In this document: one piece after another, positions 54,332 to 64,000 of the stretch
Layout of the letters: each line of letters starts with the position of its first letter
Position numbering within the stretch: the first letter of the stretch is position 1
Assembly: GCA_002099365.1 (NCBI GenBank)
Contig: MSED01000003.1
Location: 3,658,001 to 3,722,000 of the forward strand
Origin: Phialophora verrucosa
Lineage: Eukaryota > Ascomycota > Eurotiomycetes > Chaetothyriales > Herpotrichiellaceae
Direction of reading: 5' to 3'
DNA: 64,000 nt
Notes under the pieces: generated by a model
What the model saw: the letters and a program-made list of their open reading frames with translations, nothing else
Told to the model about the DNA's origin: nothing
Database searches by the model: none
Made by a program: the position numbers and the translations under genes

Positions 54332-57300
54332 GTTGGAAGGGGCCAGTCTTAGAAGTCCCCGGGTGGGGGAAGAGGACCGTGTAGAAGAGAAGGACACTTC
54401 GAGCTTGTTCGACTGCCAGGTTGGTATCATAGACGGGGCTTGCGTACTACTTTAAGTACCACGCAACCCTGAATGTCGAGTAATCCCATGGATTCTTGGC
54501 GCAGCAACAACACAGGCATACCATGGTCGAGCGATGCAGCGGCTCCGTTGAATTGGTCACTTATGCAGTTCAGGAATCGATTTGGTCATGGATGCGACGA
54601 CAAAAGGCCTCCGTATCGCTCAGCCTCATACGACAGATGGAGCTGACTGATTGGCCGATAACCTCTCTTACCGGAACCGACAGACACGAGGACAGCGCTC
54701 GGCATTGCCACTATTGGAAGAGAGCCTTAACCTGGAGTCAACATCTGAGGAGCTGAGATAATAATGCAGCTACATTCGTGTTGGCTGTCGGCTGGTCTTC
54801 CATCGTGTACGGCAAACACGAAGATGTGGAATAGGTGGTCTTGCTCCAAATGTCTCGTGTAGCTTACTGAGGTAGTTTTCTTTGCCATTAAAGTCCTATG
54901 GAGGTGTCTGAGCGGCACCCGCTGTGGTTTTTTCCTTGGATGGTAGCACACGAGGCAAGAGGAGGCCCTGCGGATCAAGTCGCAAGGTGAGGGAGACATG
55001 ATCGCCAATGAAAAGTTCAATCATTCATAAGTTCGTTTAATGGACTCGTAGACTTTCTCAGGGAAGATGCGTATTCGCGAATGTGAGAGGCGAACAGCAA
55101 GGGGAAGTCTCTGGAGAAAAAATGATTCGCCCAGCGGTTCGCTGTCATACCTTTGGTGAAAAAATGTATACGCAACAATCGTGAAATGCGTGAGAATGAA
55201 TGGATCCCGAGGATCCTTTGGGCCAGTTAGCCCCTCGGACATGCATGGCCGGTGTCAATATGGGTACCAAAAAAAATGATTACTGGTAAAGTATTGTGTA
55301 GAAAGCGAGCCGCTGCGAACAGCGAAGTGGAAGATGCGAAGGCGCCGCAGCGCACGTGCCAGCGCCAAGACATGGAACGGGGTCACGTGGTTGGGTCCGA
55401 GTTTAATTTCCACTTACTAATCTGACTTTCCTCCTCCTCCCGTCACTTGGCCAGTCATGAATGTACCTCTACGATCGCCCTGTAGTCGTTCACAAGCATC
55501 ACGGCTGATGTTATCGAACCCCAGCTTGGTGGAACCAATAACCTAACATGGCAGGAAGTTACCTTTCCTGGGATCGAGTGTAGGTTACCTTAGGTCAAGC
55601 CCCGGGGTCTTTATCGACAGAGTCAGCATACGCCTTCAGCGTCCTTCTGGATACGCCACGTCCTGCAACCCCTGTCCATCATTGGAATCGTACAATCGCA
55701 TTTTCGTTGTCGCAACTCCGCCCCCTGATGCCTATTCGATTTCACTGGGACACGACGGCAGTTAGAATGGAGACCTGCGTCCTGAATCGACCATTTGTAG
55801 AGACTGAGCTGATCTAGACATCCATCGCCTTACAGCTTCATGGACCACGGCCTTGTAGGGCTGACATCAGCCAATTGTGATGGGACACCACACTGGGCAC
55901 CTACGAGATAACACCCGATCTGTCCGAACGTGTGGAGAATGGTTACCTTGGTTGCGGTGCCGGTGCCGGTGCCGTTGAAGAGACCCCTTGGTTTCTTCAG
56001 TAGGTACCGTTGTCTCCTGCAATGTCTGTCCTCACGACATCCGAGCAGCATTGCAGCTTAGATTGTCTTCATGGGTTCACGTGGTCATGGCCGATCAAAC
56101 ACCGACGGTAGATCTGTAGCCGCACACCCTGATGCCCAAGAACACAACCCTCCGGCACTGAGGCCAAGAAGTCGACGCTCCCATGGAAGGACAGCCGCTT
56201 CACCCACAGGGATTGATGACTTGGTATCCCTCCTCTCCATTGAGGAAGTATGAGAGTCACCGTCGATACTGTCCTTGGTCATTCATCCCCCAGCTAGCAG
56301 GAGAAATGGTCAAGTTCAGGAAATGGCATCCTGACGAAAAAGCTCGGAAATCCAACGGACTGTATGCTATGCGTTGATGTGTCCGGGCAAGCTTTATGGT
56401 AAGTCCTCCACGTTTGCAGACTGACTCACCGGCGGCGGCGTTCAATCTACGTCCTACCAAAGGCACAATTTGTTTAGGTAGCATTAGCATCTTGTTCTGC
56501 GGAAGTCAGCAACCGTCTTCCACCACAAGTAACTCTCTGCGGCGCATTTGTTATGAAGGCGCAGGGCTGACGACATTTTTCGGTTACGGTGCTTGCGGCT
56601 CGGTGACGATTCTTGCCACCACTGATCCAGTGTGGGTTCCTCTGATCGAAGAGACTCTAGCACGTCACACCATGGAGTGACTGAGAGCCGCCGCTACAAA
56701 CATAATTATCGGAGACTTCTAAAGAGCCTGAAGGTTCGGTACAGCGCCGAGCGTTTGAAAGACCAGCCCAGCCGCCGAGCCCGCTGAAGTTTGTAAAATA
56801 AGGGACCCTGCAGGCCCACTGCCATCGTCTTTCACCGCCTGCGATATTCCGGATCGATTTTAGCGACTGACTGTGCTCTGGATGTCAAAATTTGAATATC
56901 CCAACAGGCGCTCTGCACATCTTGCCATCCACAGAATCTTCATCGCAAGTCACCTAGTTCAGAGAGCGATGAACTATGTCAAATTTACTCGTGTCAATTG
57001 ACTGCCATTCAGGACCTTAAACCGTCAGAACTGGTGTGCCTAGGATACGCGGTCTTCACAAAGAAACTGGAAGACGGAGAGTTTCGTCAATGGTTCGAGC
57101 AATGAGGGCAACTTACGGGTGCTGATCATTGACTGAGACATCTGCAACACCTTCTTACAGACCTGATATCTCTGCTCGACATCAAGCACGAGAGTTCGGG
57201 CGGAACAGACTCTCGTCGCTGCTGGAAAAGTCCACAGTGCAGCTGCTCGAAATGCAAGTCAGGCGGATTGATGCAATCCTCTTCGATCGTGGCTACGGCC

Positions 57301-57635
57301 AGCGCAACGAATAAGTCACGGTCTCAAGTCTAGCAGCGTGCAATTGCCACACCTCGAAACCCTTCCTCTGCCTTTCTCCGAGCCTCAACCCTTCTCGTAC
57401 CTACCCACCTACCCCACAATTGCCTCTTTTCTTGAGGAAATCGACCCCGCAATTGGAGCCCGAGATCGCCTCCAAGGATACGAAATACATCTGCCGATGG
57501 GCTGGAGCCAAGGTATGAATCTCTACTCAAATATGCAGGAACAGTATCTTATTCATCCTCAAGGTTCCTCGTCCTCCCTCGGCATTAGACTCTATACTCA
57601 GCCCGCACCGGTTAGACTCTCCGTCCTAGTGTACC
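54332..57635. other. 3.3-kb region between divergent monooxygenase genes
   Basis: Both flanking genes point away, so their promoters lie here. A 73-codon minus-strand frame at 55021-55242 with its own ATG is the best candidate for a small gene or remnant. A plus-strand frame at 56396-56680 ends in a Gly-rich stretch (FFGYGACGSVTILATTD) that resembles no family I can name. A polypurine/simple GGTGCCGGTGCCGGTGCC stretch is at about 55956-55975. Confidence 0.45.
55021..55242 (-). CDS. hypothetical small protein or gene remnant
   Basis: 73 codons from an ATG (MSEGLTGPKDPRDPFILTHF) to a stop. The composition is protein-like, without long low-complexity stretches, and ends in RIFPEKVYESIKRTYE. No family was recognised, no signal peptide or membrane segment is apparent, and no convincing splice partner was found on either side. 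It could be an exon of a decayed gene. Low confidence. Confidence 0.2.
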   Translation of the reverse strand: MSEGLTGPKDPRDPFILTHFTIVAYTFFHQRYDSEPLGESFFLQRLPLAVRLSHSRIRIFPEKVYESIKRTYE

Positions 57636-59065
57636 ATGTCGGCACCGTCAAAACCATGGGCCATTATAGTCGGAGCCGGCCCCTCAGGTCTCCTGCTCGG
57701 CCTGATGCTAGCGAGACGCGGCATCCCAGTCCAACTGATCGACAAGACCGACAAGCTCGACGAGCAACCCCGAGCAACACATTATGGACCACCAGCAATG
57801 TATGAACTGCGGCGAGCCGGCGTGGTCGAGGACCTGCGCGCCCAAGGATTCATACCCGACGGCGTTTGCTGGAGGAAGCTGGACGGCACGTACCTTGCTG
57901 GGCTGAACTTGGAGGTTATGGCCGACGATCCCGACCGCATGGTCTGCCTGCCGCTAAACAGGCTGGGCAGGATCCTCATGGATCATATCAGTCGGCAGCC
58001 GACCGCGACGGTCTCGTGGGGCTACGAGGTCAAATCGATCGGCCAGGACGAGGACAAGGCCTGGGTCACCGTCCAGACGGCCGAAGGCGAGAAGACGCTC
58101 TCGGCCAAGTACATCATCGGGTGTGATGGCGCGAACAGCCAAGTCCGGCGGTCACTGTTCGGCGACTGGGAATTCCCCGGCAAGACATGGGATGAGCAGA
58201 TTGTCGCCACGAATGTAAGTTCCTTCCACCTGAGCCACCTCTGTAGCCTTCCCCGAATCCTTCACCTCCCCATTCTCATCCGAATTGTCTACCTGCTCCC
58301 GCTCACGGATGGCCTCCCCAGACCTACTACGACTTCACGCCTTACAAATGGGCGGACTCCAACTTCATCATCCACCCGGAGCACTGGTACATGGCGGCCA
58401 GGATCGGCAAAGACGGGCTCTACCGCATCACGTACGGCGAGATCCCCGGCCTGACGACAGAGCAGCTGAAGGAGCGGCTGCCGGGGAAATTCAAAGCCAT
58501 GCTCCCCGGCCACCCGGACCCGGACCAGTACAAGGTTGTCAACTTCAGCCCTTACAAGATCCACCAGCGGCTCGCGCCGAGCATGCGCGTCGGCCGCTTC
58601 TGCCTCGCCGCCGACGCCGCCCACCTGTGCAACCCCTTCGGCGGCATGGGGCTGACGGGCGGCATCGTCGACGTCGGCGGCCTGTATGACTGCCTGGCGG
58701 GCATTTACGAGGGCGTGGCCGACGACAAGATCCTCGATCTCTACTCGCAGGTGCGCCGGCAGAAGTACAACGAGATCGTGGACCCGATCTCCTCTGCCAA
58801 CATCGTCCGGCTGTTCGGGCAGGATCCGGACACGGCGCTGCAGAACGATGAGTTCCTGAAACTGTGTAAGCGGACCGAGGAGGACGAGGAATTTGCGCGC
58901 GAGTTCCAGAACGGAGTCAACGCCCTGAAGCACGACTTCACGCAATATTATAACAAAAAGGATTTGAATGGCGCGGCGCCCAATCCTGATGGCGCCGCTG
59001 CGGCTGGGGTTGCGAAAGAGCCAGAAATCGCCGTCCAGGTGAACGCCGTGGGAGTGTCGGATTGA
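57636..59065 (+). CDS. FAD-dependent monooxygenase, aromatic-hydroxylase (TfdB/PheA) type
   Basis: Two exons, 57636-58214 and 58322-59065 (intron 107 nt), 440 residues. Seen: IIVGAGPSGLLLGLMLARRG (GxGxxG FAD loop, residues 11-30), IDKTDKLDEQPRATHYGPPA, the RxxL-type VCLPLNRLGRIL, YIIGCDGANSQVRR (DG motif), and FCLAADAAHLCNPFGGMGLTGG (GD motif binding the FAD ribose). All the flavin- and NADPH-binding elements of class A monooxygenases are intact. The C-terminal thioredoxin-like domain of phenol hydroxylases is missing, so the length matches the shorter fungal hydroxylases. Likely reaction: NADPH- and O2-dependent hydroxylation of a phenolic or similar ring in the cytosol. It converges with the flavocytochrome b2-like gene 570 bp downstream. 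Exon 2 is strongly C/G-biased at third codon positions. Confidence 0.9.
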
Positions 59066-59635
59066 GCTGGCTTGCTGGGGCATGGCGTGGCGTGAAGGTG
59101 TCTTTCTCAATGACGGCCTGCCTACCTGTCGACGCGGTCTATAGGCCGACACATATGTACGTATGTAAGTATTCTGCACTAGCATTACCCACATCATCTA
59201 CGTCTTTGCGTCCTCTCTCATTCCCTTACTTGCATGACTCTCCTTCAAAGGCGAGAACCACGTACCTGAATCCTCTTGTGGGCGTGCGGGGCTGGTCGAG
59301 CTAGGACGAGCAATTGAAACGAAACTTCTCAAGCTTCTACCGTAGTCAAGTTACTGTAGCTAGCGTTATCCGTCGCTTGCCTAAAAACTCAGTTCTAGTG
59401 CTCAGATTGGAAGAACGTAAAGGAACAGGAGCGAATCAGGCCCATGGATATCAATTTTCGACGTTTCGCAACTCTATTCTAGACACGCCCGTACTACGTA
59501 GGACGTCGGCATGGTCGGCTAAGACGGAGTAATGCCGACACTAGTATCCAAACCAAAGGTCGTAATTTGGAGGACATCGGGCATATGTGATAAGTTCAGA
59601 AGCGTTCTTCCCCCTCACCACCAATTAAACAATAT
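59066..59635. other. convergent intergenic region
   Basis: Between the stops of the plus-strand monooxygenase and the minus-strand flavocytochrome gene. It should hold both terminators. No gene. Confidence 0.45.
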
Positions 59636-61470
59636 TTAGAGACGGTATTGTCGACGGGCCCCCGCACGTCTACGAGCATAGGGGTGTAGAGATCCGCGAG
59701 GGACAAGCGGATCCAGCTCAGCGGTGTTGACGAACGCGGGATCTGCTTCATCCAGAGTCTGGAGTCCTGCCAATCGCATGGCTGTTTCCACTTCGTCTTT
59801 CAGGACTGCGTTGTGACACAGAGTCAGTGAATAGAGATGGAAAAGAAAAGCATAGGAGGCAGACTTACTGCTTGCAAGGTGGACGACACCCTCTGTTCCG
59901 TAGTTGATGGCATACATGAAGGGTCGGCCTAGGCCAACACCGCTGGCGCCGAGGCATATCGCTTTGAGGATATCCGATCCTCGTCGGAATCCTCCATCGA
60001 TGAAGACCTCCATGTGGTCAAATACTTCGGCACACTCTCTATGGAGCTCCAAGAGCACGAGTATCGACGCCGGAGCACCGTCGAGCGCTCGACCACCATG
60101 GTTGCTTATCACGATCCCCTGGCAGCCCATGTGCATTGCGAGTCTGGCATCGGCTGCTGACTGGATCCCTTTCAGGACTATCGGCAATTTCGTGTGTCGT
60201 CGCAGCCACGCGAGGTCGTCCCACGAAAATGCTGGGTCGATGAAAGACCCTACAGATCTGGCGAGGCCAGCACCCTTGTTGTCGGTCGTGGTCGGGCGCC
60301 CCAGACCGCTGGAGTATAGTGTGTCAACTTTGATTCGTTCATCGGCTTCTCTTTTCGATACGACGGGAAGGTCGACGGTGACAAAAATGGCCTTGATCTG
60401 TGGCCGGCTGTTGACTACCCGAAGGAGTTCTTCCGTCTTTGACCTGTCTTTGTTGATGTACAATTGGAAGAAGAACGGGTAGTCTTTCGGCGCGGCATCT
60501 AGGATTTCAAGCAGTGGAAATGAGGATGTTGTTGAAATCTGGTCCCGTCAGCTCACATCAATCATGCTAGAAGATCAACACCGACAGTATAGACAATGCC
60601 ACTTGCAGCAGCGCCCCTGCTTAGAGCCAGCTCGCCTTCTGGCCCCGCCGTCTTGCCGACACCCATCGGCGCTATCCAGATGGGAAGTGACACAGGGGTA
60701 CCCATCATAGCACCCTTCGTAGAGACAGTCGCTACGTTCCGGAGGATTCGAGGCCTGAACCATATCTTCCGAAACATGTCGTGGTTGGCCTGCGGAGATT
60801 CATTAGTTCGCACAAACAGTGACCATGGCTGCGTCGAGGGGGAAGACATCTTTGAGGAAATGGCAGTACCTACATCCCTCGAGACGTTGTCATTCGACGC
60901 TCCAGAGATGAACGTCCAGCTCTTTTCCGAGAGTGACTGCCTTGCCGCGTCTTCGAAATCGTAAACATTGATGAACGTCTCGAGAGGTGGCTTCTCGGCT
61001 TGATTTCGCTCGGGCTTCGATGGTGGCTCATCTGGGAGTGCTGTTGCTGGATCTAACTCTCCGATATGCTCTTCCGGCGATAGGGTCGATGTTATTAGAT
61101 TTGGATCATGTACCTCGAGATAGGCTTCCGTGGCGTCTCGCCCAGCATAGGCATATATGATCTCCGCTCCACCTGGGTCTACCGTTCTCCGACCTCGTAT
61201 CAGCAAGAAGAATCACAGCCTGGGAAGAAGAGCAAAGCAAAGAATAAGAAAACAGCCGATCCATAGTAGTTCAGACATAGGGATTTCCATCGACAGCAAG
61301 GATACCAAAAACCACGAACCAGCCAAAGACTCTGGGAGGATGGTATACTCACGCTCTGGTGCGAATCTCGACATGTTGTACACCTTCCCCGAAACGACAA
61401 TCCAGCAATCATCACGGGTTTTGTGAGACTGCACTGTCGCCGCTGACACGAGCTTCCTTGAGTTAGCCAT
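59636..61470 (-). CDS. flavocytochrome b2-like FMN-dependent 2-hydroxyacid dehydrogenase (cytochrome b5 + FMN domains)
   Basis: Five exons: 61470-61353, 61178-60874, 60789-60586, 60538-59869, 59805-59636 (introns 174, 84, 47, 63 nt), 488 residues. The N-terminal cytochrome b5 domain has DDCWIVVSGKVYNMSRFAPEHPGG split over an intron, with the heme ligand H40 in HPGG and a second His in LEVHDPN. The FMN TIM barrel follows: NVYDFEDAARQSL, FISGASND, FRPRILRNV, IWIAPMG, FVTVDLPV, and the active-site block ISNHGGRALDG, whose H356 is the predicted proton-abstracting base, then DGGFRRGSDILKA and LGASGVGLGRPF. Family reaction: oxidation of L-lactate or another 2-hydroxyacid with electrons passed to the heme. 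Yeast Cyb2 has a long mitochondrial presequence. This protein starts directly at the b5 domain, which suggests a cytosolic enzyme and perhaps a different substrate. The 174-nt first intron is the least certain junction. Confidence 0.9.
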
Positions 61471-62587
61471 GTCTATCGATGTGACTGTCTGGACGATTGC
61501 AATCCAAATTTGACTTGCAGGTTCAAAGTCTGGAAGGTGTCGGACTCGCACCGTCTGATCAAGTGGTGATTGCGCGGTACCTGGAACTTTAGCTGCATCT
61601 CCGACTCACAAAAGATCAGTTAATTTTTCCCCGCACCGGCGTCAAGCCTCGGGTGCGTCGGCGGCCATTGCCATCGTTTCCATATTGCTGGCTGACATTG
61701 GGGGTGACGGCATTTGCTCCGGACTGCGTGGCATGGAATTCCCTGCGCAGCGACAGTTTAATGGTTGCGGCGAGGGCACGTGTGAATGACTTGGGAGACA
61801 TTCCTTCAATAATCCCCAAAGCTCCTTCGGTCTAGATCAGGTGCGTGATTGTTGTGGCTCGTCCCAAAAAGCACTGCTCGACGGCGATGCTTGTTGCACC
61901 CCGCCCGCAGTCTTTGGCTCGATCACGTGCAGCGCGGTTGCGCGCACAACGTTCATTGTTCAGTGGAATTCAATTCTCATGGTAAAAGTCGTTATTCATC
62001 GGGTCCAACCATGCTTGGGATGGGAAGAAACGTTAGTCTGGGGGAGAATGGTCTTCACGAAATATGTTTGATGGGCACAAAGGTAGTGGAATGGGGCCAA
62101 AATGTTTCAGCTCGAGGATCATGCTCGCCGAGCCTCTAACAAGGGCGATCGCTTTCTGGGCGTCGCCTAATTAAGCAGCTTTCTGGTGTCCCAAGGGCCA
62201 AGTGTCTTACCGAGTGATGGCTCGAGTAGCCCGTGGCCCGGTCGAATGGGCTGCCGCACTTTCCCTTCCCCAGATTCCGAATTCCATTCTGCAGCTTGCC
62301 CGCATCATCATCAGCACCACCATCAACTCCGCTCTCGGTCTGCGCCCACACTTTCGTGGACAATTACTGAACATCAGGAACGGCACGCCCACTGCATCGC
62401 GCGGTAGCTCTGCACTGGGTCTCCCGATCATGCATCAAATGGTCACTGGAATGCAGTGAAATCCACTCCTGGTCAACTGAGCGAGACAGCGAGGTTTCAG
62501 GCGGGACGGGCTTCGATGTGATCATAATGGTTAGATACGCTTCAAAGCCACATAAATGCTCTGCGGGCTCTAACTGTGGCTTCCCAG
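61471..62587. other. intergenic region between divergent flavocytochrome and C2H2/Zn2Cys6 regulator genes
   Basis: About 1.1 kb. It should contain the promoter of the flavocytochrome gene and the promoter and first exon or exons of the regulator, whose start codon could not be placed. A CTCTAAC branch-like site at 62568-62574 sits 13 nt before the acceptor used for the regulator. Confidence 0.4.
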
Positions 62588-63994
62588 CAGACCTCGACGA
62601 AAGGTGCCCGAACCCTCCGATGCCCCAATTGCGATCTTGTCGTTGCTCGACCAAGTCACCTTGCGCGCCATGTTCAATCCCATTTGCACCCGTCACAACG
62701 TGAACACTATTCTTGCGACCAATGCGGGCGGCAGTTCTCGAGGAACGATGTCTTGTTACGCCATCTTCGCACAGCCCATCAGGCGACTATAGCGCGGAAA
62801 AGATCTGCACAAAAGTCCTGTTTCCGCTGCGTCAAAAAAAAGCTAAAGTGCGACAGATCACATCCGTGTATACCGTGCACGAAGGCTGCAACCTCGTGCA
62901 AATATCCGACCGATGAAGAGCATGACGATGAAGGCCTTCCCGAGGCAAAGGCTGAGTCGTCCGATGAGATATCGCCTCAGAATCCGGAACAGGAGCAACA
63001 GCAACACCAATATGAAGATGGCCCGTTTCAAAGCCCCGCCGGCTATCAGCGTCAACCTGAGCCGCATCTCGCACTTGTCCCTGGCGCTCCAGCCATGATC
63101 TCGAATGGTGGCCATCATAGTAGACCCATGGCTGCCCAGAATTTCAGCAGCAATATGCCCTTTTTCCAACCTGCTCCCGAGCCTCACTCGATGGGGATGA
63201 TCTCCCCGGAGATCGTATCTTTCACAAACACAAGCCCGCCGAATGCAGGGACCGAGTACAGCCATCCGATAGGCCATTTCGACGGGTATTTGCCTGGAGA
63301 CTTCAACTTCATGCCTTCAAATTCAGCTCCGCGAATCGTGGGTATGGTGGAAGGCGGCGTCGACTGGCTGAATCTGGAATTCGACTCTCCCAGTAACGCT
63401 GATCTCCAAGCTCAGTATCAGACAGGCGGTATGCAAGCCGCTTTTCCTCATCTGCAAATGTCCACGGCGGTAGAAGAGGCCTTGCAGACCAGAAACCAGC
63501 AATCTGTCTCTGCCGAGTTGATGCCCATCCGGAGTCAGGATTCGAAACGCACGGCTATCAAATCTTCCGAAGTGCAGACCGCCCAGCAATGGCCCTTTGA
63601 TCATACACGGAACCCCGAGACCCAACAATGTCGGCTACCGCCACTGCGAGATATCCTGCACGGTACTGTGCTGTCAAACGAACCTGACAATGGCGTGATA
63701 ATCAAAGGCCTGATACAACTCATGTCTTCGCCTTATTTACCCGACATGGATCTGTCTCTGGACGTGAGCATGATGTCTGCTATGGATCTATTGAAGAATT
63801 CGTTGGAACTCTACTTCTCCGAGTTCCATGCTGTCCTACCTCTTGTACACATCCCTACCTTCCAGCTGACCAAAGTTCCGACCGTCACGCTTGCGGCCAT
63901 GGCTTGCATTGGAGCGATGTATTCCGACGATCAACAAGGAACAGAGCAATCGTGGTCATTGAGCGAAATATGTATCCAAATGATTGCATATCTG
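62588..63994 (+). CDS. transcription factor with two C2H2 fingers followed by a Zn2Cys6 cluster (partial, both ends)
   Basis: Internal exon, open over 469 codons. It starts at an acceptor (TTCCCAG/CAG) and ends at a GTGAGT donor whose six bases are the last of the window. Finger 1: RCPNCDLVVARPSHLARHVQSH. Finger 2: YSCDQCGRQFSRNDVLLRHL then RTAH. After a basic linker (ARKRSAQK) the Zn2Cys6 cluster follows: SCFRCVKKKLKCDRSHPCIPC, then C6 in TSCKYP. Each zinc ligand is present. A long Gln/Pro/Ser-rich region follows, and near the end LLKNSLELYFSEFHAVLPLV and HIPTFQLTKVPTVTLAAMAC, the usual opening of the fungal-specific transcription factor domain. It is a nuclear regulator of a known but less common combined type. 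The first exon with its ATG lies upstream and was not resolved; an alternative acceptor 3 nt later (CAG/CAG) is phase-neutral. The rest of the protein lies beyond the window. Confidence 0.85.
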
Positions 63995-64000
63995 GTGAGT

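Noticed and set aside
43000..64000. Classical secondary-metabolite cluster with a backbone gene
   Set aside because: No ketosynthase, adenylation, prenyltransferase or terpene synthase motif is present, so only a looser neighbourhood is reported.

Overview
The window is nuclear DNA of a filamentous ascomycete (Pezizomycotina). The evidence is that most genes are split by short GT-AG introns (about 44 to 175 nt), and the content is typical of such fungi: Zn2Cys6 and C2H2 regulators, DHA1-type transporters, FAD monooxygenases, an S10 carboxypeptidase, a flavocytochrome b2-like enzyme, the ribosome-biogenesis GTPase Bms1 and mitochondrial malate dehydrogenase. Exon models were built by hand from reading frame, splice signals and family conservation. 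Every multi-exon model keeps phase across its junctions. The order or class is not resolved.

Left part (1-29 kb) is mostly housekeeping and signalling. In order: a possible 5' end of a minus-strand gene at the edge; an MDR alkenal/enone reductase (+); an RBR ubiquitin ligase (-); mitochondrial malate dehydrogenase (-, six exons); a 3-kb gene-free tract; a DHA1-like MFS transporter (+); BMS1 (+, single exon); a Whi5/Nrm1-type G1/S repressor (+); a classical SDR (+); a SET-MYND protein (+); a BCS1-like AAA ATPase (+); and a transcription factor with two complete Zn2Cys6 clusters (+), which converges on a DUF1275 membrane protein (-).

Middle part (30-43 kb) is gene-poor. It has a 2.6-kb empty tract, a secretory-pathway arylsulfotransferase-family protein (-) with a Lys/Gly-repeat insert and a C-terminal membrane anchor, then 4.7 kb without a recognisable gene, then a second MFS transporter (-).

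Right part (43-64 kb) looks like an accessory catabolic or secondary-metabolism neighbourhood without a PKS, NRPS or terpene-synthase backbone in view. It holds a Zn2Cys6 regulator (-), a secreted S10 carboxypeptidase (-), a PLP aminotransferase (-), a decayed SDR fragment, an FAD monooxygenase fused to a multi-pass membrane domain (-), an aromatic-hydroxylase-type FAD monooxygenase (+), a cytosolic flavocytochrome b2-like dehydrogenase (-), and a regulator at the right edge (+) with two C2H2 fingers directly followed by a Zn2Cys6 cluster. Transporter, regulator, peptidase, aminotransferase and oxidoreductases could act together on peptide or aromatic substrates, but that link is inference.

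The most notable signals are the FMO-membrane fusion, with a GC-AG intron and tandem acceptor; the two unusual zinc regulators; the Lys/Gly tract in the arylsulfotransferase; five introns that are multiples of three and lack stops; and large gene-free tracts rich in short GTACGTAC / ACTCGTAC-like words. No convincing transposon, tRNA, rRNA or CRISPR was seen.
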